A program made the translations under genes and the position numbers. From positions 1 to 44,615 of the forward strand of contig JAWLEV010000011.1 in NCBI GenBank assembly GCA_041685915.1: a stretch of 44,615 bases of DNA. Reading direction: 5' to 3'. How positions within the stretch are numbered: the first letter of the stretch is position 1; every line of letters starts with the position of its first letter. Under the pieces are notes generated by a model that was not told where the DNA came from, ran no database searches, and saw only the letters and a list, made by a program, of their open reading frames with translations. Below are positions 6,607 through 14,645 of this stretch, piece by piece. The DNA is from JAWLEV01 sp041685915. GTDB taxonomy: Bacteria > Chloroflexota > Anaerolineae > UBA1429.

Positions 6607-7716
6607 GTGTCAGCGGAGCGTGTCCTTGTGGCCATGTCCGGCGGCGTGGATTCGTCGGTGGCGGCCAGCCTCCTTTGTGAGCGAGGCTACGAGGTCATCG
6701 GCGTGGGGTTGAGGCTGCCCGAGGCCCCGAAGACCGGTGCGACCTGCTGTGGAGTGGCTGGTTTGCGGGACGCCCGTCGTGTCGCCGCGGAGATCGGCAT
6801 TCCCTTCTATGTCCTGGACTATCAGGAGCCCTTTTGGCGGGAGGTGATGGCGCCGTTTGGTCGGGCCTATACGGAGGGTAGGACGCCCAATCCTTGCATT
6901 CGTTGTAATGCACGGCTTAAATTCGGGAGACTCTTGGATTTTGCCCGCGCGTTGGATGCTCATCATCTGGCCAGCGGTCACTATGCCCGTGTGGAACGGA
7001 GGGAGGATGGGACACCTTGCCTGCGCCGTGGCGTGGACAGCCGGCACGACCAGTCATATTTCCTGTATGCACTTACTGCCCAGCAACTCGCTCATATTAT
7101 CTTTCCCCTCGGTGAGCTGACCAAGGGGCAGGTGCGTGAGATCGCTCGCAGGTGGGATCTCCCCGTCGCGAATAAACCTTCCAGCCAGGATATCTGTTTC
7201 GTGGGTCCCGAGGGATATCGAGTCTTTCTGGCGCGCCATTATCCTTGGGCGTTGCGTCCCGGTCCCATCGTCGATCAGGAGGGGCGCGAACTTGGTCGTC
7301 ACAAGGGGATCGGTGCCTATACACTGGGACAGCGGAGAGGGCTCGGCGTCGCCGCGGAAGAACCTCTGTATGTGATCGGTATAGATGCTGAAGACAATAC
7401 CATTGTCGTTGGTTCCAGGGAAGACACGTTTATCCGCAGGCTCGTCATCGATAGAGTGCATTGGGTCGCCGATGATATGCCGAGAGGGGAGTCGTGTCGA
7501 CTGATGGTCAAGACGAGATATCAACGGGCGGAAGCGCCTGCGGATGTCCAGCTGAATCACGAAGGGGTTCTGGTCGATTTTGTTCGTCCCCATCCCATCG
7601 CGGCTCCAGGGCAGGCGGCCGTCTTTTATAATGGGGATGTGGTCGTGGGAGGGGGCGTGATCGACCGTTCCATTCCCACACTTGTGTGCAACGTTCGACA
7701 GAAGAAAAAAAGGTGA
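6607..7716 (+). CDS. mnmA: tRNA-specific 2-thiouridylase MnmA
   Basis: 369 residues. I choose the GTG at 6607, 4 nt after the desulfurase stop; it gives MSAERVLVAMSGGVDSSVAA with GGGGG about 10 nt upstream. PP-loop SGGVDS (11-16) activates U34 of tRNA(Lys/Glu/Gln). Cys97 in NPCIRC accepts persulfide and Cys197 in SSQDICFVG is the partner cysteine. The central HDQSYFLYAL and C-terminal beta-barrel are present. The enzyme makes 2-thiouridine at the wobble position. Its tight link to copy 2 of the desulfurase indicates direct sulfur supply. An extra pair, TCC (47-48), lies near the ATP site and is not a usual family residue that I recall. Confidence 0.95.
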   Translation: MSAERVLVAMSGGVDSSVAASLLCERGYEVIGVGLRLPEAPKTGATCCGVAGLRDARRVAAEIGIPFYVLDYQEPFWREVMAPFGRAYTEGRTPNPCIRCNARLKFGRLLDFARALDAHHLASGHYARVERREDGTPCLRRGVDSRHDQSYFLYALTAQQLAHIIFPLGELTKGQVREIARRWDLPVANKPSSQDICFVGPEGYRVFLARHYPWALRPGPIVDQEGRELGRHKGIGAYTLGQRRGLGVAAEEPLYVIGIDAEDNTIVVGSREDTFIRRLVIDRVHWVADDMPRGESCRLMVKTRYQRAEAPADVQLNHEGVLVDFVRPHPIAAPGQAAVFYNGDVVVGGGVIDRSIPTLVCNVRQKKKR

Positions 7717-7738
7717 TCGATAGTAAGGGAGGAATCAG

Positions 7739-9028
7739 GTGACAGAGCAGAACGAGCAATTTAAGGGATTCGATACGCGATCTTTGCATGCCGGTCATAC
7801 GCCGGACGCCGAGACGGGCGCCCGTGCGGTGCCCATCTGGCAGACCACGAGCTATCTCTTTGAGGACACGGATCATGCGGCGCGACTGTTCGCCCTGGAG
7901 GAGCCTGGGAACATCTATACGCGGATCATGAATCCCACCAATGACGTTCTGGAGAAGCGCGTGGCGGCCCTGGAGGGGGGCACGGCCGGTCTGGCCTTTG
8001 CTAGCGGTATGGCGGCCATCTCGACCGCCCTCTTGACCCTTTGCCGGGAGGGGGATGAGGTCGTCTCCACCACCCGCCTGTACGGGGGCACGGTGACTCT
8101 CTTTAACGATACCCTGTCCCGTATGGGCATCCGCACCATCTGGGTCGACAGCGATGAGCCGGAGGCATTTGCCGAGGCCATCACCGACCGAACAAAGGTG
8201 GTGTACCTGGAGACCATCGGCAATCCCAAGCTGACCATTCCCGACCTGGCAGGCATCGCCGAGGCGGCCCATGCCCAGAACGTGCCGGTCATGGTGGACA
8301 ACACTACCCCCTCTCCCGCCCTGTGTCGCCCCCTCGAACACGGCTGCGATCTCGTCGTGCACAGCCTCACCAAATACCTGGGGGGACATGGTAACTCTAT
8401 CGGCGGCCTGCTCGTCGATGGCGGGTGTTTCCCCTGGGACAGCGGACGTTTTCCCGAGTTTGTGGATCCCGATCCCAGTTACCATGGGCTCAAATTCTAT
8501 GAGAAATTTGGCGACCAGGCCTTTGCCGCCCGGGCGCGGGTGCGTTTTCTGCGCGATCTGGGGGGCTGCTTGAGTCCCTTTAACGCCTTTCTCATCCTGC
8601 AGGGTATAGAGACATTGAGCCTGCGCATGCGTCACCACTCGGAGAACGCTCTGGCGGTGGCTCAATTCCTGCAGGAACATCCCAAGGTTTCTTGGGTGCT
8701 GTATCCCGGTCTATCCAGCCATCCCTCGTATGAGCGGGCCGAGCGCTATCTTCCCGATGGGGCCAGTGGTCTGGTGGGCTTTGGCGTGCGTGGTGGGATG
8801 GAGGGCGGGCGCACCTTTATCGAGGGCCTGGAACTCGTTAGCCACCTGGCTAACATCGGCGATGCGCGCAGCCTGGCCATTCATCCGGCCTCCACCACGC
8901 ATCAGCAGTTGGGCGCGGAGGAGCAGGAGGCGGCGGGGGTGACCCCCGATTTTGTCAGGCTTTCCATCGGCCTGGAGACCATCGACGACATCCTGGACGA
9001 TCTTGATCGGGCACTGGCCTATGTATAG
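7739..9028 (+). CDS. metY: O-acetylhomoserine sulfhydrylase
   Basis: 429 residues, PLP enzyme that makes homocysteine from O-acetylhomoserine and sulfide. GTG start, 7 nt behind AAGGGAGGA. Lys212 in HSLTKYLGGHGNSIGG binds PLP; the N-terminal FDTRSLHAG and TRIMNPTNDVLEKRVAALEGG are typical of this branch, as is the insertion around GRFPEFVDPDPSYHGLKF, which separates MetY from cystathionine gamma-synthases. MetX and MetW follow, so substrate is made locally. In Wolinella, MetY takes sulfur from the carrier HcyS; the carrier at 3936 and the E1 at 10871 make this possible here. Confidence 0.95.
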   Translation: MTEQNEQFKGFDTRSLHAGHTPDAETGARAVPIWQTTSYLFEDTDHAARLFALEEPGNIYTRIMNPTNDVLEKRVAALEGGTAGLAFASGMAAISTALLTLCREGDEVVSTTRLYGGTVTLFNDTLSRMGIRTIWVDSDEPEAFAEAITDRTKVVYLETIGNPKLTIPDLAGIAEAAHAQNVPVMVDNTTPSPALCRPLEHGCDLVVHSLTKYLGGHGNSIGGLLVDGGCFPWDSGRFPEFVDPDPSYHGLKFYEKFGDQAFAARARVRFLRDLGGCLSPFNAFLILQGIETLSLRMRHHSENALAVAQFLQEHPKVSWVLYPGLSSHPSYERAERYLPDGASGLVGFGVRGGMEGGRTFIEGLELVSHLANIGDARSLAIHPASTTHQQLGAEEQEAAGVTPDFVRLSIGLETIDDILDDLDRALAYV

Positions 9029-9045
9029 TTTGGGAGAAGAACACT

Positions 9046-10248
9046 GTGGTTGACGACGCAACGCACGAGGTACCCGAGGAGTCGCGACCGGATGCCCAGA
9101 GTGTCGGAGTGGTAGAAACAAAATTCTGGACGCCGGAACTGCCCCCTGAGGGCTTTGAATTGGCGTGCGGGGAAAGTCTGCCTTCCATCACACTGGCCTA
9201 TGAGACCTATGGAGAACTCGGTCCGGAGCGGGATAACGCTGTCCTGATCCTGCACGCCCTCTCGGGCGACGCCCACGTGGCCGGCGTTCATTCGCCTAGC
9301 GACCGCAAGGCCGGTTGGTGGGATATCATGGTTGGCCCGGGCAAACCGTACGATACCAACAAGTACTTTATTATCTGTTCGAACATCCTGGGAGGCTGCA
9401 AGGGCAGCACAGGGCCGTCGAGCATCAATCCCGAGACGGGCGAGCCCTATGGTCTCGATTTCCCCATGGTCACCATCGGCGACATGGTGCGCGCCCAAAG
9501 GATGCTCATGGACCATCTGGGTATCGAGCGTCTATTGGCTGTCACCGGCGGCAGTATGGGTGGCATGCAGGCCCTGGAATGGGCGGTGCGCTTTCCCGAT
9601 CGGGTGGCCTCGGTGCACGCCATCGCCACGGCAGCGCGTTTGAGCGCCCAGGCCATCGCCTTTGATGAGGTGGGACGGCAGGCCATCATGGCCGATCCCA
9701 ATTGGTGTGCTGGCGACTATTACGGCAAGGAAACTCCTGAGGGGGGGCTTGCCGTGGCGCGCATGATCGGGCACATCACGTATCTCTCTCCCGAGCAGAT
9801 GCGGGCCAAATTTGGGCGGCGACTTCAGGATCGCGATTCGTTCACCTATGATTTCAAGACCGACTTTCAGGTGGAAAGTTATCTCAAGTACCAGGGGAAC
9901 AGCTTTGTGCAGCGTTTTGATGCCAATTCCTATCTTTATATCTCCAAGGCGATGGATTATTACGATCTGGCAGCCGGGCATCATTCCCTTGTTGAGGCCT
10001 TGGCGGGCATCAAAGCCCGCTTTCTCGCCGTCTCTTTTACCAGCGACTGGCTCTTTCCCACCCGTCAGTCCAAAGAAATCGTCAAGGCCCTGCAGGCCAA
10101 CGGTGTTCCGACGACCTTTTTAGAGATCACCAGCAGTTACGGTCACGACGCTTTTCTGTTGCCCGACGAGGAATTCGCCGATACGGTGAGCGCCTTTTTG
10201 GCCGATGTTCAGGAGCGTGTGCGTCGCGAGGAGGCTCTTGTGCGATGA
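9046..10248 (+). CDS. metX: Homoserine O-acetyltransferase
   Basis: 400 residues, alpha/beta-hydrolase fold, acetylates homoserine using acetyl-CoA. GTG start at 9046 behind GGAGA. Nucleophile Ser170 in VTGGSMGGMQALEW; Asp in SFTSDWLFP and His in YGHDAFLLP near the C-terminus complete the triad. The motif LHALSGDAHVAG is typical of MetX. The first 22 residues are poorly conserved and acidic. It lies between metY and metW, and its stop overlaps the metW start (ATGA), so the pair is coupled. Acyl specificity (acetyl versus succinyl) is assigned from the company of MetY. Confidence 0.94.
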   Translation: MVDDATHEVPEESRPDAQSVGVVETKFWTPELPPEGFELACGESLPSITLAYETYGELGPERDNAVLILHALSGDAHVAGVHSPSDRKAGWWDIMVGPGKPYDTNKYFIICSNILGGCKGSTGPSSINPETGEPYGLDFPMVTIGDMVRAQRMLMDHLGIERLLAVTGGSMGGMQALEWAVRFPDRVASVHAIATAARLSAQAIAFDEVGRQAIMADPNWCAGDYYGKETPEGGLAVARMIGHITYLSPEQMRAKFGRRLQDRDSFTYDFKTDFQVESYLKYQGNSFVQRFDANSYLYISKAMDYYDLAAGHHSLVEALAGIKARFLAVSFTSDWLFPTRQSKEIVKALQANGVPTTFLEITSSYGHDAFLLPDEEFADTVSAFLADVQERVRREEALVR

Positions 10249-10874
10249 AAGAAGCACCGAGAGCGGGGGGCAGGCGGCGTCCCGACTATGCCCTTATCGA
10301 GGCCCTCGTGCCGCCAGGCGCCAAGGTCCTGGATCTGGGCTGCGGTGATGGGGAACTGCTGGACAATCTTATTCAGGCAAAGGGATGCGAAGGGCAGGGA
10401 ATCGAGATCAAGGAGCAGCTGGTGGCCGAAACCATCAGGCGGGGCGTGCCCGTTTACCACGGCGACATGCTGGAGGGGATGACTCACTACCGCGACGATT
10501 CTTTTGACGTAGTCATCCTGAGCCAGACCCTGCAGCAGACGACGGATCCCCTGGCGGTCATTGAGGAGATGCTGCGTGTGGGCCGGCGGGCTATCATCAG
10601 TTTTCCGAACTTTGGCCACTGGCGTATCCGCCTGCAGTTATTATTGGAGGGCAGGATGCCCAGGAGCGAATTGCTCTCCTATCCCTGGTTCAACACGCCC
10701 AACGTACATCTGTGTACCATCACGGATTTTCGTGGACTGTGTGCTGCACAGAGCTTGCGCATCGTGGAAGAGATATTCTTGACGCCATCTTTCCATCAGA
10801 TAGGGTCTTTTTTAGCCAACTGGCGAGCGGGACTGGCCATCTTTCAGGTTGAACGCAAGGAGGTAGGAGAATGA
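10245..10874 (+). CDS. metW: MetW, methyltransferase-fold partner of MetX
   Basis: 209 residues. The SAM-type motif VLDLGCGDGELL (residues 25-36) is followed by GIEIKEQLVAETIRRGVPVYHGDM and SQTLQQTTDP, which are diagnostic for MetW. C-terminal PNFGHWRIRLQLLLEGRMP is also family-specific. MetW is required with MetX for homoserine acetylation in several bacteria; its own methyltransferase activity is unclear. Start overlaps the metX stop by 4 nt and its stop overlaps the next start by 4 nt, so the three genes are translationally coupled. Confidence 0.94.
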   Translation: MKEAPRAGGRRRPDYALIEALVPPGAKVLDLGCGDGELLDNLIQAKGCEGQGIEIKEQLVAETIRRGVPVYHGDMLEGMTHYRDDSFDVVILSQTLQQTTDPLAVIEEMLRVGRRAIISFPNFGHWRIRLQLLLEGRMPRSELLSYPWFNTPNVHLCTITDFRGLCAAQSLRIVEEIFLTPSFHQIGSFLANWRAGLAIFQVERKEVGE

Positions 10875-11908
10875 GTGATGCGGATCGGTATATGTGGCAA
10901 ACTGGGCGCTACGCCAAACAGATACTCTTTCATGGTGTTGGAGAAGAGGGACAGGATAGAATTGGTAGGAGCCGCGTGACCGTCGTCGGTCTGGGGGCTC
11001 TGGGAACGGTCATCGCCAGCAACCTCTGCCGGGCGGGCGTCGGACACCTCAGGCTCGTGGATCGCGATTTTGTGGAATTGAGCAATCTGCAGCGGCAGAT
11101 CCTCTTTGACGAGGAGGATGCCGATAGGCGCATGCCCAAGGCGGCTGCTGCCGCCGAAAAACTCTGTGCTATCAACTCGGAAATAGAGATAGAACCCCTC
11201 ATCGTCGATGTGAGCGCCGGTAATGTGGAGAAGATCATCGGAGGCTCCACCCTAGTCATGGACGGCACCGACAACCTGGAGACCCGTTTTCTGCTCAATG
11301 ACGCCTGCGTGAAGAACGATCTGCCGTGGATATATGGCGCGGCCCTGGGCGCCACGGGGAATGTGATGACCATCGTCCCGGGCGAGACTCCCTGTCTGCG
11401 TTGTCTTATGGAGGAAGCGCCCGCGCCAGGGACCATGCCCAGTTGTGACACAGAGGGAGTGCTGGCTGCCCTTACGGGGGTGGTGGCCTCTGTGGAATGT
11501 GCCGAGGCACTGAAACTCTTGGTCGGGCGGTGTCCGTCCTCGGCCCTCCTCTGTATCGATGTATGGGACAGGGATTTCTACGATATCACCGTGGAACGTC
11601 GAGAGGACTGTCCCGCCTGCGCACAGGGGGAGTATGCCTATCTATCGGGGGCCCGCACTTCATGGGCGACCGCCCTGTGTGGGCGCGACGCCGTACAGAT
11701 CGTACCGCCCACGGAGCAAGAGATCTCTTTGGAGGGTTTGCGACAGCGCCTGAGCCGCATAGGTTCCGTGTCCTATAACGGTTTTCTTCTCAGTTTTGAG
11801 ACGGATGATCGGGAATTGGTCATCTTTCCCACGGGTAGGGCCATCATCCGCGGGACGACGGACGAGACGGAGGCCCGAAGTCTGTACACGCGGTACGTGG
11901 GCGCGTGA
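10871..11908 (+). CDS. MoeB/ThiF/HesA-type E1 enzyme
   Basis: 345 residues. Rossmann loop GLGALG (40-45); LVDRDFVELSNLQRQ marks the ATP/adenylation site. Zinc tetrad Cys175, Cys178 (CLRC) and Cys247, Cys250 (CPAC). Cys192 in MPSCDTEGVL is the candidate thioester or persulfide cysteine. A C-terminal domain of about 75 residues (CGRDAVQI onward) takes the place of a rhodanese domain. The enzyme adenylates the C-terminal glycine of a ubiquitin-like carrier before thiocarboxylate formation; the carrier at 3936 is the likely partner. Coupled to metW by an ATGA overlap, which ties it to methionine synthesis rather than to molybdopterin. Confidence 0.9.
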   Translation: MSDADRYMWQTGRYAKQILFHGVGEEGQDRIGRSRVTVVGLGALGTVIASNLCRAGVGHLRLVDRDFVELSNLQRQILFDEEDADRRMPKAAAAAEKLCAINSEIEIEPLIVDVSAGNVEKIIGGSTLVMDGTDNLETRFLLNDACVKNDLPWIYGAALGATGNVMTIVPGETPCLRCLMEEAPAPGTMPSCDTEGVLAALTGVVASVECAEALKLLVGRCPSSALLCIDVWDRDFYDITVERREDCPACAQGEYAYLSGARTSWATALCGRDAVQIVPPTEQEISLEGLRQRLSRIGSVSYNGFLLSFETDDRELVIFPTGRAIIRGTTDETEARSLYTRYVGA

Positions 11909-11982
11909 CGGGCGCCGATGGGCTTGACTGGCGTTCACATTGAAGATAAATAGGCGATATGGGAGGATAACGAAATTAGATT

Positions 11983-12897
11983 ATGGTTGATGAAGCATTG
12001 ATTGAGAAGATAGAGGAGTGGAAACAGAAACGCGACGCCGTCGTCCTGGCGCATAACTATCAGATCGGGGAGATACAGAATCTTGCTGACTATACGGGCG
12101 ATTCTCTGGGGCTGTCCATCGAGGCTTCCAAGACGGCAGCACAGGTCATCGTGTTTTGTGGTGTGCGTTTCATGGCAGAGACTGCGGCCATCATCTGTCC
12201 CGATAAGCATGTCCTCATCCCCGATGAACATGCGGGATGCCCCATGGCCAACATGATCACCGTGCGCCAACTGCGTGATTTAAAGGATGAGCACCCTGGA
12301 GCCAGGGTGGTATGCTATATGAACAGCACGGCGGCCATCAAGGCCGAGAGCGATATCTGCTGTACATCTTCGAACGCCGTCAGGGTGGTCGAGTCGCTGC
12401 CGGAGGATGCCCCCATCATCTTTGTGCCAGATCGGAGCTTGGGGCGCTATGTGTCCGAGCAGTCCGGTCGGGATATGATCCTGTGGGATGGCTATTGTCC
12501 CACGCACCATCGCATTCTGGCACGAGACGTTGCTGCCATGAAGGAGAAGCATCCTCAGGCCGAGGTGATGGTGCATCCGGAATGCACGGAAGATGTGGTG
12601 GCTCTGGCTGATCAGGTACTGAGTACGGGGGGCATGCGCCGCTATGCGCGGGAGACGGAGGCCCAGGAGCTGATCGTGGGGACGGAGATAGGTCTCCTTC
12701 ACTCACTGCGCAAGGACAACCCGGACAAGAACTTCTATCCCGCGTCCGAACTTGCCGACTGTCCCAACATGAAGCTGAACACCGTGGAAAAGATCCTCTG
12801 GGCGCTGGAGGATATGGTCTATGAGGTGCACGTTCCAAAAGATGTGCGGGTCAGGGCAGGAGAGGCCGTGCAGAGGATGCTGGATCTGGAGGATTGA
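11983..12897 (+). CDS. nadA: Quinolinate synthase
   Basis: 304 residues. Condenses iminoaspartate with dihydroxyacetone phosphate to quinolinate for NAD synthesis. The three [4Fe-4S] ligands are Cys86 (AGCPMAN), Cys172 (DGYCPTH) and Cys260 (ADCPNMK), with the spacing of archaeal/short bacterial NadA. AHNYQ near residue 24 and the late TEIGLLHSLR are also typical. GGAGG is 16 nt before the ATG, a long distance, and an upstream stop rules out an earlier ATG, so translation may be modest. It has no nadB or nadC beside it; its cluster need may explain its place among cysteine and desulfurase genes. Confidence 0.95.
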   Translation: MVDEALIEKIEEWKQKRDAVVLAHNYQIGEIQNLADYTGDSLGLSIEASKTAAQVIVFCGVRFMAETAAIICPDKHVLIPDEHAGCPMANMITVRQLRDLKDEHPGARVVCYMNSTAAIKAESDICCTSSNAVRVVESLPEDAPIIFVPDRSLGRYVSEQSGRDMILWDGYCPTHHRILARDVAAMKEKHPQAEVMVHPECTEDVVALADQVLSTGGMRRYARETEAQELIVGTEIGLLHSLRKDNPDKNFYPASELADCPNMKLNTVEKILWALEDMVYEVHVPKDVRVRAGEAVQRMLDLED

Positions 12898-12915
12898 TGA
12901 CGGGAGAGGTGGGGT

Positions 12916-13611
12916 ATGTGGGCTAGAATAAAGGAAGACGTGCAGACGGTATTCGCCAAGGATCCGGCCGCGCGAACGTGGTGGGAGGTGGTAACCTGCT
13001 ATCCGGGAGTACATGCTATATGGTTACATCGCGTCGCCCACGCCCTTTGGCAACGCGGTCTCCACTGGCTGGCGCGCTTTATCTCCCACGTGAGCCGCTT
13101 TTTCACCGGTATCGAGATCCATCCGGGGGCGGAGATCGGTAGGCGCTTCTTTATCGATCATGGTATGGGCGTCGTCATAGGAGAGACGTCAGAGGTCGGA
13201 GACGACGTTCTGATGTACAAGGGAGCCGTGCTGGGCGGCACGTCCATGAGCCCGGTCAAGCGACACCCCACTATCGGTGACGATGTGATCATTGGTTCCA
13301 ACGCGGTGATCCTGGGGCCGATCACCATTGGGGATCACGTCAAGGTTGGTTCTGGGGCTGTGGTGATCGATTCCGTACCTGCCGACTCGACGGTGGTGGG
13401 CGTGCCGGGGCGCGTGGTGCGCGGTCCACATGTGGAGGAGGTGAAACTGGATCACGGGCGGTTGCCCGATCCAATAGCCGAGATAACCCACGCCTTGGAG
13501 GAACGCATTCGCGACCTCGAGGCCGAGGTAGACTCCTTGCAGGAGACGTCAGAAGTTGATGTAAGAGTCCCCGAGTCCCTCTTGGCGGCAAAGAAAGGAA
13601 CGGAGGACTAA
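12916..13611 (+). CDS. cysE: Serine O-acetyltransferase
   Basis: 231 residues. Makes O-acetylserine, the CysK substrate. N-terminal helical part, then a left-handed beta-helix of hexapeptide repeats from about residue 65 (IEIHPGAEIGRRFFIDHGMGVVIGE) to 170. The motif GTSMSPVKRHPTIGDDVIIGSNAVILG is typical of short CysE/EpsC enzymes. After the beta-helix a charged, coiled-coil-like tail of about 55 residues follows and ends KKGTED; the usual CysK-binding end (a terminal Ile) is not present, so the classical CysE-CysK complex may not form. Last gene of the sulfur run; a 94-nt gap precedes the next gene. Confidence 0.93.
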   Translation: MWARIKEDVQTVFAKDPAARTWWEVVTCYPGVHAIWLHRVAHALWQRGLHWLARFISHVSRFFTGIEIHPGAEIGRRFFIDHGMGVVIGETSEVGDDVLMYKGAVLGGTSMSPVKRHPTIGDDVIIGSNAVILGPITIGDHVKVGSGAVVIDSVPADSTVVGVPGRVVRGPHVEEVKLDHGRLPDPIAEITHALEERIRDLEAEVDSLQETSEVDVRVPESLLAAKKGTED

Positions 13612-13714
13612 TCTGACGTTTTTGAAAGAGCCTACTGTACAGGGGGATTTTTAGTGGTAATAGGAAAAGTTGGAATAGCTAGAGATAGCAGATGGCGAAG
13701 AAGGGATGAGAAAG

Positions 13715-14287
13715 ATGAAATGGAGATTGTACCTTGTCGTCCTTCTGACGGTGGGCGGAGCTCTTGCTGCGGGGGCGTGGATGCTAGTTCAACGTCGCAC
13801 ATCCGGGGCAGCGACGCTAGCAAAAGTGCGCGCGCAGGTCATCCCTCAGGCGGGGGAGCCGACCACCTATGGTCTTCCCTTGTCTCTCGACAACACGCAA
13901 CGATTTATTGACTATCACGCGACGTTATCGCTCACCCCGGAACAGGAACGCGTGGTGAAAGATGCCCTATCCCCATTCGGGGCGCCGTGCTGTGACGACA
14001 ATCCCATGTCCACGTGTTGTTGTGATTGCAACCTGGCCAGGTCAGTGTGGGGGCTGTCGGGTCATCTTGTTGCGAAAAGGAATTATGGCGTCGAGCAGGT
14101 AAGGGACTCGGCGTTAAAGTGGTTGCGGTTCATTCAGAGCGATTATTTCGTGGGGCAGGAACTCGAGGATAGAGGTGTCAACCCGAACAGGTACGATCTG
14201 CCGCGTGGAGATACCTGCTACATTGGAGATTGTGAGCTGCCCTTTACGGCTGACGGTTGCGGAGGGATGGGAGTTTTGAGGCAGTAA
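13715..14287 (+). CDS. Cys-rich membrane-anchored protein
   Basis: 190 residues, not assigned. The ATG at 13715 lies 9 nt after AAGGG; the ATG at 13706 touches that site and is less likely. Residues 5-24 form one hydrophobic helix (signal anchor), so the rest is probably outside. The core has Cys92-Cys93 and Cys101-103 plus Cys105 in CCDDNPMSTCCCDC, followed by NLARSVWGLSGHLV; three more cysteines are at 168, 173 and 182. The dense cluster recalls PCYCGC-type metal-binding proteins and suggests binding of a thiophilic metal (Cu, Zn) or a cluster. Codon use is similar to its neighbours. Function unknown. Confidence 0.75.
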   Translation: MKWRLYLVVLLTVGGALAAGAWMLVQRRTSGAATLAKVRAQVIPQAGEPTTYGLPLSLDNTQRFIDYHATLSLTPEQERVVKDALSPFGAPCCDDNPMSTCCCDCNLARSVWGLSGHLVAKRNYGVEQVRDSALKWLRFIQSDYFVGQELEDRGVNPNRYDLPRGDTCYIGDCELPFTADGCGGMGVLRQ

Positions 14288-14443
14288 CCGGACATTACCT
14301 CCACCGTAGTTTCATTATAGAGCCCTACAAATGCCTTATCACTTCAATATAAGAGAGTAGACGATAAACCTACGCTCCCTTGTCAAGCTGTTACATCTCG
14401 TGGTTCTCCCGTACGCCAGGCATTATGCTGTGCGTTTCCCGCT

Positions 14444-14487
14444 TTCACCCTTTCGCCTTTCTCGTATTAGGAGAGGCGCAGGGTGAA
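14444..14487. repeat. Imperfect hairpin
   Basis: TTCACCCT (14444-14451) pairs with AGGGTGAA (14480-14487), with further pairing inside (CGCC with GGCG, TCTC with GAGA) broken by two small T bulges. The right arm can also pair with ACCC at 14494-14497. It could be the terminator or an mRNA 3' end for the Cys-rich gene, but no T-tract follows. Confidence 0.45.
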
Positions 14488-14534
14488 TCGTTTACCCGGC
14501 CTCACTTGTTCGCAGCGGACCATCTTGGCTTGGG

Positions 14535-14563
14535 TTGACGCGCTGATCGAGATGGCCCATACT
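14535..14563 (+). promoter_or_regulatory. Candidate promoter of the beta-helix gene
   Basis: TTGACG (14535-14540), 17-nt spacer, CATACT (14558-14563). The -35 box is near consensus and the -10 box is moderate. It lies 83 nt before the ATG of the next gene. Confidence 0.4.
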
Positions 14564-14645
14564 GTTTGTGTGCTATGCGGCCCCGCGTGGTGCGAAGGGG
14601 CGGCCGCAGGTTTGGCAGAGTGTATTTTCATAAGGAGCGTGTGGT

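Larger units (their letters stand above)
14288..14645. other. 358-bp intergenic region
   Basis: Between the Cys-rich gene and the beta-helix gene. It holds an imperfect hairpin (14444-14487) and a candidate promoter (14535-14563). No reading frame with a ribosome binding site and no RNA gene is apparent. The left 150 bp are A/T-richer than the surroundings and otherwise show nothing. Confidence 0.6.
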
